Below are positions 23,009-32,892 of a stretch of DNA of 64,000 nucleotides, in pieces. The position numbers and the translations under genes are program-made. The notes beneath the pieces are model-generated. The model saw only the letters and a program-made list of their open reading frames with translations, was not told the origin of the DNA and ran no database searches. Origin of the DNA: Micromussa lordhowensis (Eukaryota > Cnidaria > Anthozoa > Scleractinia > Lobophylliidae); NCBI GenBank assembly GCA_964020085.1, contig OZ026599.1, forward strand, positions 26,838,829-26,902,828, written 5' to 3'. Numbering within the stretch: position 1 is the first letter of the stretch; the number at the start of each line of letters is the position of its first letter.

Positions 23009-23930
23009 TACCATCATCAAATGTTCTGCAGCAGCTGGAATTTCCAGCATTTTATCAGAAGCAGCTACAGTCAGTTCTGTGACAGGAGAGGAGGATCCCT
23101 TTGCTAATCTTGATGTCACGGTCGATGAGGAGCTGGATAATCGTGTCAAACAGGTTGCACCTGGAAGTGAAATCAGTACTTACCTGGAGTCAGAAAAAAA
23201 AACTTGCCTGGAGTCAGATAACAAACTTCCAACCCGTTACAGTCTTCCTACCGAGCAACAGCTGCTGGAGGCCATTGGTACTTCTCACAATGTCATGGAA
23301 ATAGAGAGTGACGACGGGAATGGAATGGAAAAAGAAGATACCCCAGGTGAAAGCGCATGCTCAAACGAAATAACCGCTTTGAAAAGTTTCAAGCACGTTC
23401 TGGACAGAAAACAAACCATTTTTGTCTTTTTTATTCATAGTTTAAGGTTGCTAATGAATTTAGTCTCCTTGGCGACAAAGTGGGGGAAGTTGCAATTCAA
23501 AGGAGAAGTACACAGAGCCGATTGGAACGATATTTTAAGGCAATGTGATAGCTGATGCAATCAATAGCTGATGTTCAGGTTTTTCCCTGAAAATGTTTTT
23601 TAGAAATGTAGATTACTGTACTTCAGTACAGTAGGAAGCCAAAATGATGCATGTGTGGACATGATGAATGTTGTTTACGTACTTAGAAGAACTACTGTAC
23701 ACAAAGGGTACATAGTCTGTTTGTAAATAAAGTTCTGACCCTCTTTACGTGCGACAACGGGTCTGAAAAAGGTAATGGAGATAATGAAAATGAACACACA
23801 TGTGACCCCTTTCTGTAAATATGGTTTAAAATAAAAAAGTTTCTCGCACCCCGCTGTTACGGACTCTCGCTATCACGGACAGCAAATCGCGCTCCTGAGG
23901 GTGACTGTCCTCTATAACGGGAGTTGACTG

Positions 23931-24429
23931 TATATCGAATTTGCTTTTTCGAAATCCTCCAATCTGTCCAGCTTTAACGCAAAATTACAGGTTAATGACG
24001 TTATAACCCAGTTATCACCAGAAGTCATGCAAAGTTTCTAGTTTCGGCTCTTCTCGCAGGCAACACGCGCAGCTGCATCTGGGTAGAAACGGTAGAGAAA
24101 GAGGCGTTTAGTTTGTGTCCTCGAAATGAAGAAGAATCCATGAATAAAGTTACTGGCGTCAAATACATAAATGCTCAAAATCTTTCCTATTGAGCCATTT
24201 TCCAAAAATTAAAATTGCAATTTTATTCTGCTAGTACTTACGATAATAGTAAATGAGACGCTGCTGTGTTGTACTTGCTAATTTTAGGAATATTTGAAAC
24301 TTATTGCTTCAACTAATAACTAAAAAGATTGCAATAATCGTTGAATGTTGTCCTTCAATAGCATTTAAAACTGGTAAAAGTTCAATTGAGGCCTTACACT
24401 ACTGTAAAATGGATTTTAAAATCGTTTAA
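23931..24429. other. Unique spacer between Tigger and Penelope elements
   Basis: No gene or clear repeat is seen. It begins at the TA next to the Tigger terminus. Confidence 0.6.
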
Positions 24430-24439
24430 AAATTTAAGC

Positions 24440-24464
24440 TTTCGCCGATCTACGGCATCATCAG
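24440..24464 (-). ncRNA. Candidate hammerhead ribozyme core in the PLE
   Basis: Read on the minus strand, CTGATGA (24464-24458) is followed by a 14-base stem-loop (GCCG, TAGAT, CGGC) and then GAAA (24443-24440). These are the two invariant boxes and helix II of the hammerhead fold. Penelope-like elements are known to carry minimal hammerheads in their terminal repeats. I have not proven helices I and III or the cleavage site. Confidence 0.6.
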
Positions 24465-24661
24465 GGATAAGAAAAAATATATTCCGCGTAAGGCTTATAT
24501 ATAGATATGAAGTAAAAACGTGTGAAAAGCGAAAGAATGTGGGGGTAAAAGGCTTGAGATAAATAATAAGGAACAAATTTGAATAAAAGCGAATGGTATG
24601 GTCTAATGAGCGAGTGTCACAGTTCAAAGAGTCTCTAGTTATGTAGAAATAATTATTAAAA

Positions 24662-24998
24662 TTACAAGTTAGCGAATTCGCTGCAGTCGTCTTGGGAGTT
24701 GATGGCAGGTTTGTAGTTTCGTATGTAAAACTCTTCAAACAGTCCTAGATTTGCGGGGTCGTTTTCTAGCACAATAGTCTTAATTTCGATGCCTTTGTAG
24801 ACTTTGTTTTGGCACTTGGAAATATGTTTCCTCACGGAAGAGTTATCATTTTTCAGGTGTTCTTTCACGCGGTCGTGGATAAAGCGTGTAGTTCTCCCGA
24901 TGTAGTGTTGTTTGCAGTTATTACACGTGATTTGGTAAACGGCGTTGAGTAATAGGCATCATTTGGTGCTGGAGATAGGGCAGTTGGCCCTCGTGCAT
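24662..24998 (-). pseudogene. PLE GIY-YIG endonuclease domain
   Basis: The frame contains TCNNCKQHYIGRTTRFIHDR, then VKEHLKND, a HISKCQ tract and LFEEFYIRNY, which together fit the GIY-YIG fold with its conserved arginine and glutamate. The upstream frame change near 24960 separates it from the RT. It would nick target DNA during retrotransposition. Confidence 0.8.
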
Positions 24999-25098
24999 GT
25001 CCGCGTCCTTGCTGTTGTTGTTGTCGTGAGAGAGAGCTCTTTTGAGGGTGTATGATTTGTGCCTGACCCGTACTGGTATACCCTCTTCTCGGAAAATG

Positions 25099-26220
25099 TT
25101 AGTGATTCCGTAGTTTAGACGTTCGGAGATGCATGCGGTACGACCATTCTTTGTCGAGAGGTCGAGGGTCTTTGTGATGGTTCTGGGAGTGCTTCGTTTG
25201 GTCTATAGTGCCTTCAGGATACCCGTAAAAGACGGAGGACGTCGTCAAACATGTTTTGATGTTTTGTGGCTGTCGTTTTTGTAAAGCATTTATCTTCGAT
25301 GCAATTCCGCTCATTACGAATGAAGTTGATCTTTGACTTTTCCGATATCGCTGATTGGTGGTGGACGAAAATTGTTTTTTTTTTGCTGTGTTTTTTTTTT
25401 TGTTAAATTCAAAAGAGCTTTGGCCGTCTATAGAGATGGTGACTTTGAAGTCAAGTAATGATAGTGAGAGGCCATTGGGTGTTATTTCTGGGTTTTCGAT
25501 TTCAGACTTCAAGTTAGGGTGCAGATTGTTCATTGTATAGTCCATATCCTCACCGGTTGTCTGAAGATAAATGTCGTCGACATATCTCCTGTGGGGCCTT
25601 TTGGATAAGTGTGAAGAGAGGGCGATGGTTTCCAGTCTGTCCATGAACAGGACGGCCATAATGCCTGAGATGTTAGAACCCATGGGTAGGCCTTCTTTTT
25701 GGCGGAAAACTTGACCATTGAAGGAGAAGTACATGTTGTTTAGCGTTACTGTGAGAAGGTCCATTATGTCTTGTTTAGCGAGGTGGAGTATTGGGGTGCG
25801 AATTCTGTCGGTGGCGTTGGTAATGGCTTCTTGTACTTGTATCGATATTGAGATGTACAATGATACCACATCGAGGCTGCATGGATATGGTAGCGTTTTG
25901 TTGGTGGTGAAATCGCCGGCTTGGGTGCACTTGATGAGCTCAAGGCTGTTTTCGAGATGTGCTGGAACGTCTTTCAACATTGGTTTAAGGGCGCTGGCGA
26001 GCAGCCATGAGATGCGCTGGGTTGGTCCATTGGTGTTAGATACAATTGGTCGTATGTTAGTAACTGGACCAGTTTTGTGAGTCTTGATAAGGTGGTAGAA
26101 CCTGGCGAGATCGGTGTTTGCGGTGATGAAGCTCTTCCGGACAAAAGGGTGGAACTCGTTCTGTAGGCAGATGTTTTTCCAAATAGAGTTGACTTTGTTC
26201 TCAACTGTTTTGGCCGACAT
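25099..26220 (-). CDS. Penelope-like reverse transcriptase
   Basis: The open frame gives 373 residues. Signature motifs are FYHLIKTHKTG, RPIVSNTNGPTQRISWLLAS, SLDVVSLYISI, GLPMGSNISGIMAVLFM and the catalytic RRYVDDIYLQ. The YVDD box is intact. A lysine/asparagine-rich segment (FNKKKNTAKKKQF) is encoded by long T runs on the plus strand. The N-terminus is cut by the element's 5' truncation. It should copy its RNA by target-primed synthesis. It is related to telomerase RT in fold, but the context is plainly a mobile element. Confidence 0.9.
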   Translation of the reverse strand: MSAKTVENKVNSIWKNICLQNEFHPFVRKSFITANTDLARFYHLIKTHKTGPVTNIRPIVSNTNGPTQRISWLLASALKPMLKDVPAHLENSLELIKCTQAGDFTTNKTLPYPCSLDVVSLYISISIQVQEAITNATDRIRTPILHLAKQDIMDLLTVTLNNMYFSFNGQVFRQKEGLPMGSNISGIMAVLFMDRLETIALSSHLSKRPHRRYVDDIYLQTTGEDMDYTMNNLHPNLKSEIENPEITPNGLSLSLLDFKVTISIDGQSSFEFNKKKNTAKKKQFSSTTNQRYRKSQRSTSFVMSGIASKINALQKRQPQNIKTCLTTSSVFYGYPEGTIDQTKHSQNHHKDPRPLDKEWSYRMHLRTSKLRNH

Positions 26221-26799
26221 GCGGGTACCTTTTCATAGGTGCTGGAGTCACTGAGGTGAGCTAGGGCTATTTGCATAATTAATTGAGTCTTGCTCACAAA
26301 TCACTTTTCATGTCCTTCCCCGCGGAGTATCGAGCAAAACGTTAGTCATCGGGAACATAAACGCGTGCGCATACAAAACATCGAGAGATTTATCTCAAGA
26401 TAAGCGCGACATCAAAATAAATGCTCGTTTCCTCTTAAACGAGTATGGTGGCCTATATTAGGTTGAATAAAGGCTACGAGTCCACAGCTTCTACGCTCCT
26501 AATAGTGGAATGTCAACTTGAGGATCTAGCATAAATGATCAGTTATTTTGACTATTTTCGAATTCGGCAAAAATGCGATGCAAGATTGTCCGTATAGAGT
26601 CGTTAACAGTGATCATATGCATATTTCCTTCTAAGCGAAAATACTTCGTTCTTTTTATGATTGTTGTTTTGTTGAAGGAAGTTTGGCGTAGACAAAAATG
26701 TCCTTGGGAGATTTTTTCCTTCCTGTAAGACACAATCGGTGGCCAATTAAAGATTTCCTTGAGCCTAGGCTGTTGTTGAATCAGAATCTCTTTAGTTTG

Positions 26800-26921
26800 T
26801 TTTGTTTTGTTGCGAAGAGCCTCTTTTCGGTCACAGAACTGAACTTCAGTCAGAGTTTTTTTGAACGAGTGTTAAGGGATAGCCTCTTTGGCAGAGTCTT
26901 TGTTTGAATTCAAAAAGGCTC
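26800..26921. other. Segment inverted relative to copy A
   Basis: This is the reverse complement of 10291-10411. Just after it, copy B rejoins the sequence equivalent to about 11620, so the inversion coincides with a >1.1 kb presence/absence difference. Confidence 0.85.
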
Positions 26922-28378
26922 AAAGACGGAAGAATAATTTGTCTTTGCATGCAAGGCTCTCGAACTTGTTTAATAAAATGGTGCGTCCAATGACGAATTT
27001 GCTAATTTGCATTTTTCTTGAAATGAAAGTATATTTTGCCAAAAAACCTATCCAGTAGCCTTTGTCGTGCACTAACCTATCCACCATAAAAGTATGAGCG
27101 AAATCGAATTTTCAACCCTCTCCGAGTTATGTTCCATTTTTCTGGACAGGGACTCTTAAGATGCCCTTTAAATTGCCACGGACCAATGCCGGTGCGCGTG
27201 TTGTTGCCATTTGATTATTCGACGAAACCATAAAACGAAATTATATTTGACTATTTCCCTCCTTTCTATGTTACAGGTAATGTTTGTTAATAACATTGCA
27301 CATAAAAATCTTGAGATATCTGAGGCTTGTTTGATGATGTGCGTTGGATTTCCAAATTACAGGCATTTCTTGGGAAATAAAGATCATCAAAGCATGGGTA
27401 ATTACGAGGACTAACTGTCAATTTTGTGGTATTTGTTGGTCATCAAAACATTTTTATAAATGGTTTTTGTAACGCTGTAAATAATAACCTAATGTTTTTG
27501 GAATTAAACTAACTGGTAGAATATATATGGAACTTCTAGAACGTTTTACAGTTGTAATTGTTGTGTCTTTGCTATCAGTAATGAAGGACCAGGGTAAGGG
27601 CAATCGAGCATAGCCTTCAGAATGTTTTCCATCGGCGTTGGAGACGAATGGGCAAATTTGAGGTTATTTAATGAGCTCTCTATAGTTTATTCGCTCTCCT
27701 CTCGAAACTCGAAAAAGTCGCATCCACGTTTCCAGAACCAAAAGTAAAGGAAAGAAATTGATATTCGCCAAAATATTGTCGAAAACTCCCGGGGAAAACT
27801 ACTCCGCGAGCGAAGTGGCATGTGCAGTGAAACACTCTCGTTTGCATCGGGCGCAGTTTAATGAGGTTTCTCGCCTTCTTCTTTCTCCGCTTGAAACTTC
27901 GTTTCAAAATTCAATTCCTTTTCTCTCACGATGAAACAAAGCTACTGAAAGAGTAGACAACCCACAGATAATCCAATCCGCTAAGTTAATCTTGATCTAA
28001 AGCTTGATCAGTTTTCCAGTAGGGGTGTTGCCAACGGCCAACCTCACTCTCCATTCGGGTGAAATTAACATCCTGCGCTCTGATCCGCTCTGATTGGTTT
28101 AGCGGGAACATGCGCAGACAATTGTCCCCGGACCCTCTCTCTCCGAGAGAGAGAAGCGTTGCGTGACAGAGAGAGGGGCCAGAACTTGACTGGTCATCCT
28201 CCTAAGTGGATACCAAATTATCAAGGAAAATAAGAACGAAATATATTTTCCACCAAACATCGTATTCAAAAGAAATTTGAAAGCTTCCTACAAACTGCGA
28301 TAGCTTACTTAATTACAAAGTGCGACAACTTGTTTTTACAAAGTGCCACAGCTTTTCTATTACAAAGTGAGAAAAGTG
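26922..28378. other. Non-coding stretch, copy B
   Basis: No gene is supported. It matches 11620-13340 of copy A with small indels, and ends in the degenerate ttacaaagtg repeat. Confidence 0.6.
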
Positions 28379-28392
28379 CTATTTACAGAGTG

Positions 28393-28688
28393 AAGTGGAA
28401 CCTTGGAACCAAGGCTGGCTCATAGCTGCAGGAGCTTATCCCGGTTTCTGTAGCATGAAGCGGCTAGAAGTATTTCTACTTCCCCTGGACGGGATGCTAG
28501 TCCATCGCAGGTCACTCCCGCGCAATTTTGTTAGGTTTCCCCAACAAATAGCAGGTACCCACTTATACACCTGGGTGGAGAGAGGCACTGTGAGAGTAAA
28601 ATGTCTTTCCCAAGAACACAACACACTGTCTCCGGCCAGTGCTCGAACCCGGAGTCGAGCGCATTAACCATGAGTCCACCGCGCCTCC
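28393..28688 (-). mobile_element. tRNA-derived SINE
   Basis: A 14 bp perfect target duplication, ctatttacagagtg, flanks it at 28379-28392 and 28689-28702, and copy A keeps the single empty site at 13341-13354. On the minus strand the head reads GGCGCGGTGGACTCATGG, then GGGTTCGAGCA, like pol III A and B boxes. The body includes gacattttactctcacag and ccacccaggtgtata, a tract that resembles widely distributed metazoan SINE cores. No coding capacity. Confidence 0.85.
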
Positions 28689-28942
28689 CTATTTACAGAG
28701 TGCGACAGTTTTATTACAAAGTTCGACAGGTATCGCAAAGTGTGACGATTATTACAAAGTGCAACAGAACAGGTGTTCTGATGGAAAACGTACCATGAAT
28801 ATACTGATGAGATAATTAAAGAGGTAGGTCTGCAGAATAACTACAAAATGATGATAAACTCAGTGTCCAAAGAAAGGTTGACAAGTTTTAAGTCCACTGA
28901 ACCTCTCGACAGACTGCACAGAAGTAACTGTGCGAAACTCAT

Positions 28943-29911
28943 TTATTTAAGTAAAGTTTTTAGTCCTTCACGATAATTCCTATTGAAAATAAAACAGATA
29001 CAAGGATTTATGGCACAATTTGTGTTGCCCATTAAAAAAGCAATAGAGGAAAAGTACTGGAATCCACAAGACATCATGATATCCGATTCAAAGAAGAAAA
29101 GAAAATACCTGATAATTATGGGTAACCAGCAAATTGCAAACCCTAACACAATAGCAGTGGCCATCTTTAACACGTTTCGTTCCCTTTGACAGCGTTGATT
29201 TTCAGCGTTGGCTGATTGCTCGCCTGGAATCTTCTGCGACTTGAGCTTTAAGAAGATGATTATGTAAAGTATGGCTATCAATACAAACGGGATAAAAAAG
29301 CATACTATCAAAATTGCCATCAGGTAATATTTAAAAGACGAGGCCTCTCCAAAGACTTCGTCCCAATGCATCCGACACCCCAAACCTCCTGGATATTCAT
29401 AAAGTTTCATGGCGAAGAGATATGGGGAGAGTACGGCCATCGCGACGATCCAACTGGCCAGAATGAAGAATGGACACAGCTTTGAACTGATGAGTGGATA
29501 ACGAAGGGGAAATACCACAGCTCCAAATCGATCTACTGCTATCAGAACCAGGCTCTGAATGGATACAAGAGTGGAGATATCTGGTAAAAAGGCTGCCAGC
29601 TTACATAAGGCCTGACCAAGAGGACCACCAATCAGCCAGGAGTCTATATAGAGCATTTGTATCCGATGCGGGATTAAAAATATCGGATACAGCAGATCGG
29701 ACATGGCCATGTTTACAATTAAAAAGTTGACTGGTTTTCTCATGGTTTTCGTCTTGTAGACAATTATTCCGATGACGGTGTTCCCAGTCAGCGAAACAAG
29801 AAAAATCAGGCAGTAGGCAAAGGTTTTTCCGAGTTTTTCTGCTGTATGATCAGGGTTGGAGCAACTGGATGGCTGCGTGTCATTCACGGTGGTATTCAAA
29901 CCTCTCAACAT
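28943..29911 (-). CDS. Rhodopsin-class (class A) GPCR, copy B
   Basis: This is an intronless, intact receptor of 322 residues. It has the seven hydrophobic segments expected, with GNT (TM1), MSDLLYP (TM2), the TM3 cysteine, DRF for DRY, CWLP (TM6) and NPCICF for NPxxY (TM7). The N-terminus (MLRGLNTTVNDTQ) has potential N-glycosylation sites and starts eight codons ahead of copy A. It differs from copy A at scattered sites, including LTGNT versus LAGNT, RYPL versus RSPL, and FESD versus FASD. It probably recognises a peptide or small ligand at the cell surface, but the ligand cannot be told from sequence. Both copies remain open, suggesting either recent duplication or purifying selection. Confidence 0.92.
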   Translation of the reverse strand: MLRGLNTTVNDTQPSSCSNPDHTAEKLGKTFAYCLIFLVSLTGNTVIGIIVYKTKTMRKPVNFLIVNMAMSDLLYPIFLIPHRIQMLYIDSWLIGGPLGQALCKLAAFLPDISTLVSIQSLVLIAVDRFGAVVFPLRYPLISSKLCPFFILASWIVAMAVLSPYLFAMKLYEYPGGLGCRMHWDEVFGEASSFKYYLMAILIVCFFIPFVLIAILYIIIFLKLKSQKIPGEQSANAENQRCQRERNVLKMATAIVLGFAICWLPIIIRYFLFFFESDIMMSCGFQYFSSIAFLMGNTNCAINPCICFIFNRNYREGLKTLLK

Positions 29912-31077
29912 TCCGTCTTTCAGTTTCTTAATTCCAGTCCTGCGCTCACGAATGAGTTTTCGTTTTGGCTTGTTAAATTATTAACGTCTTTCTACTTATG
30001 TGTTGGGAAAGCTGTGACTATTTTTTGGCATGATGTCATTATTCACGCGGAAGAAATTAACGATTTGGCGATTTCCATAATGTCTGGAATGAGTAGGCAG
30101 ATCTATTTTCCGCTTTCCGACGCATATTGAGTTGTGACAATCGTTAGGGTTTCTTATTTTGTCGGAGGAGCTCAACACAATTACGTGAGCTAGTGTGTTA
30201 CAGCTTGTGGCTCAACGTTGTTTTCAGCTTATATCTCAGTAAAGTCAATCTAAATTATCAGGGAATAGATCGTTTGGTCTTCCTAATGTCGATAAATTAT
30301 TTATGTTTCGATTACTTTTACGTTCTGCCACCAAAATCGCTTGGCGATCCTAAACATAACATTAATATTATTTTATTTTTTATTTTTAGCTCTATTAATT
30401 TCCCCCTGTCAAACTTTTCATCAAGACGGATCATTGGGTCTCTTTCGTAACACATGACAAAAGACACCGCTAAAAGGAAGTAAATTTGTTTATTTGTCTC
30501 GAAACACCTTGGTATCTTTATTCATATTGAAAAAGTCATTGTGTTTTTTTCTGTTTCCGCTTCATGATAGGGGCTCTCTCAAATTTCACGGGGTTTTGCT
30601 TTCCCGTATGCTTTTTCCGCTTTTCGCTACACCATCCATGAGAAACGATCGTTCTTGGCCTAGGGTTTAGAGTTCTTGATCGTGCTATGCTCTCAAAATA
30701 AAACTTTCTGAAGCAAAGGAGACTGTGTAAATATCATTTATATGCAGGTTCCCCGTTGTAGAATAAGTAAAACAAAGGGAACTGGCAAATCATCTATAAA
30801 ATAGATGATTGTTAATGATTAAAAAAGCCCGCTTTATTTGCAGTATGTTGTTGGGCTTTTAGACAGTCACGCATGTAAAGGTCTCGAGATAACTGAACGT
30901 GATAGGTTTTGTCTCTTTCCACTGGGCTTTTTCTTCTGAGTAGTTTCTTTTCTTCACTCAACAATATCACAATCAGAGTTTCATGTCGTATGTAAAACAG
31001 GTGTTTTTGAAGGAAAAACATTTGAGCATCTCACGTCACAACGGAGAAGACTACGTCGATGGGAGTATTACAAGATA
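29912..31077. other. Upstream region of GPCR copy B
   Basis: Non-coding, and very similar to 14557-15707. Regulatory sequence is likely but not identifiable. Confidence 0.6.
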
Positions 31078-31252
31078 ATTTGGTTTTATCAACTGGGTTG
31101 ATAATGTGAATTGGCCACCGTAAAGAGATTGAAAGCTGACGTTTCGAGCGTTAGCCCTTCGTCGGAGCGAAAGGGCTAACGCTCGAAACGTCAGCTTCCG
31201 AATCTCTTTACAGTGGCCAATTCACATTATCAACCCAGTTGATAAAACCAAA
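31078..31252. repeat. Head-to-head Penelope-type terminal repeat, copy B
   Basis: Same structure as 15708-15890: mirrored arms with gctgacgtttcgagcg at the centre and gttgataaaacc at the ends. The central sequence gaaagggctaacgctcgaaac is a cleaner match between arms than in copy A. Confidence 0.75.
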
Positions 31253-32116
31253 TTATCTAAATGACAGAAGCTTCCAGTTCGTTGCTCCCACACAGTCAAC
31301 AAACATTGAGTTAATTTGGAAACAATCTGCTGAACAAAAGCAAAAACCAGGTGCGACAATGTTTAGAATGCGAGAGGCCTTATCACTGGATAAATAAAAC
31401 AACATTTGTTTTATCATGCCACCGTGTAAACGCTTGTCATTTTATTTTCATTGAAAGCGGAATTACCCTTTCGTTTTCGCCGCCTTAATTAAAAATCAGT
31501 CATTAAAAACGGCAAGGGTTTGTCTGTTAAAAGGGTTACGCGCGCGGGAAGTTTACGTTTTGACGACTTCAGACTGTCCTCAAAAGTGGAACTGTCAAAT
31601 AAAACTGTTAGACAGCTGTATTTGCTCTATTTCAAACCAAAAATTAATAATACTCATGTGCACGGCGCTTGAGTCGCACTTCTATTGGCGGGCCTTAATT
31701 CACATCTAAACACATGACTTTCTACTGCTTTTAAGATAAGTAAGAACAGACTATGACAATGACAACATCTACCACCTTATGTTTTTCGCTACTCGCAGCT
31801 TAAAGAGCTACTACCTGTAAATACGAAGAATACGGCGACAGAAACAAAATTTCAGATTTTATTCTATTCCAACTAAAAGAACCCTTTGGTCAACCTTTTT
31901 CGAAAATTACATTAAAACGTTCTATCGCGCTTTCGGTTTTACCTAAAATGGTGAAAATATGGGTAGACGGCCGCTCGACTCCCCGGAAAAACAACGTAAA
32001 ATCATGCAACTTGAGGAACTTCGTTCACAGCAACGATAAGCAGTTCCGATTTTCTACTTTGGGAAATGGTAAAAGGTCCTTTTATCTTCTTAATAATACA
32101 CATGAAAAAACTACTC

Positions 32117-32149
<33 letters not shown>

Positions 32150-32892
32150 TGTAACACCAGTGCAAAAAGTGTAACACCGGTGTAAAAAGTGTAAAGTGCA
32201 AATTACACATCGTAATTCTGGATAATTATTAGCAGAACGACAATGAGACATTTTGTAGGCCAATGATATCATGTAAAGCAGTGACAAAAGTTTTTGTACG
32301 GAAACTCTGAAAGTTTTCTCGAATGCGAAAAAAATGACTCCAAGAAACATCTTCCATCAATTTTTCTGCGCGAATTTTTTTCATGTTTGTATTATTAATG
32401 AGTGATCATACAGTTTTTCTCGTTCAATTTAAAATTAATTTGCACTTGTGAATTTTTCAAAAAGCTTTTTGAAAAACTCACTCGTGCAAATTGATTCCAA
32501 ATTGAACTCGAAACCGTATGATTACCTATACTAAACATATAAAATACATGTGATAAATTTCTATGTTGGAGTTGGGAAATTGCCTGTCGAAAATGCCGTA
32601 GTTTGCAGGTTCCAGGTCGGGCGAAATAAGGATCAACTTTGGAGGGCCACAAAAATCCTAGTACATTTTCCTATTGATTTAGTCAAAGCTTTAACACTCA
32701 ACATCTAAAGGAGCGAACAAGTCAGTGGTAACAAAACAGTATCAACCATTCAATTAGCTTCAATTATCACAAAATTCAAGGTTCAAGAAATGTACGAAAT
32801 TAAAATGTAATAACTAGATAATTGCTGTTTCTTTTCACGCTATGTTATCGACTTAAATATAAATTACGTCTAAAGATCTGTCTATCACCTAC
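31253..32892. other. Non-coding stretch, copy B
   Basis: No gene. It contains a two-unit remnant of the 20 bp minisatellite (32146-32195) and the foldback repeat at 32395-32525. Confidence 0.6.

Larger units (their letters stand above)
9819..23930. repeat. Large duplication, copy A
   Basis: This segment is colinear, with substitutions and indels, with 26288-35337 and then 61622-64000. Shared landmarks in order are the tcttgctcacaaatc start, the GPCR gene, the terminal hairpin of a Penelope element, a minisatellite, a foldback repeat, a GIY-YIG fragment and a Tigger transposon. The two GPCR proteins differ at several percent of positions. The pattern could be a true tandem segmental duplication or two haplotypes wrongly joined during assembly. 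Confidence 0.9.
19290..23930 (+). mobile_element. Tigger/pogo-type DNA transposon, copy A, interrupted twice
   Basis: Coding blocks in order are 19310-19817 (WLTRFKERNN, CCFYRALPDKSL, GGKKSKERLTVAFF, KAWMTCDILHKL), 20656-20862 (TDIAKTLDVLQA, WMGTAWSKVEND) and 23018-23552 (GEEDPFANLDV and an acidic C-terminus). These are the DDE domain and tail of a pogo/Tigger transposase with frame breaks. A right terminal inverted repeat ends at 23930 (ataacgggagttgactg) next to a TA target dinucleotide. The left end was not found. LINE pieces at 19818-20655 and 20863-23008 interrupt it. Confidence 0.8.
24430..26287 (-). mobile_element. Penelope-like retroelement (PLE)
   Basis: The minus strand carries, in order, an RT (25099-26220), a linker and a GIY-YIG endonuclease (24662-24990), and then a hammerhead-like core at 24440-24464. 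The RT-then-GIY-YIG order defines canonical Penelope elements. The 5' end is truncated at about 26287, which is also where the colinear duplication begins. A frame change near 24960 separates RT and nuclease, so this copy is probably inactive. Confidence 0.9.
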
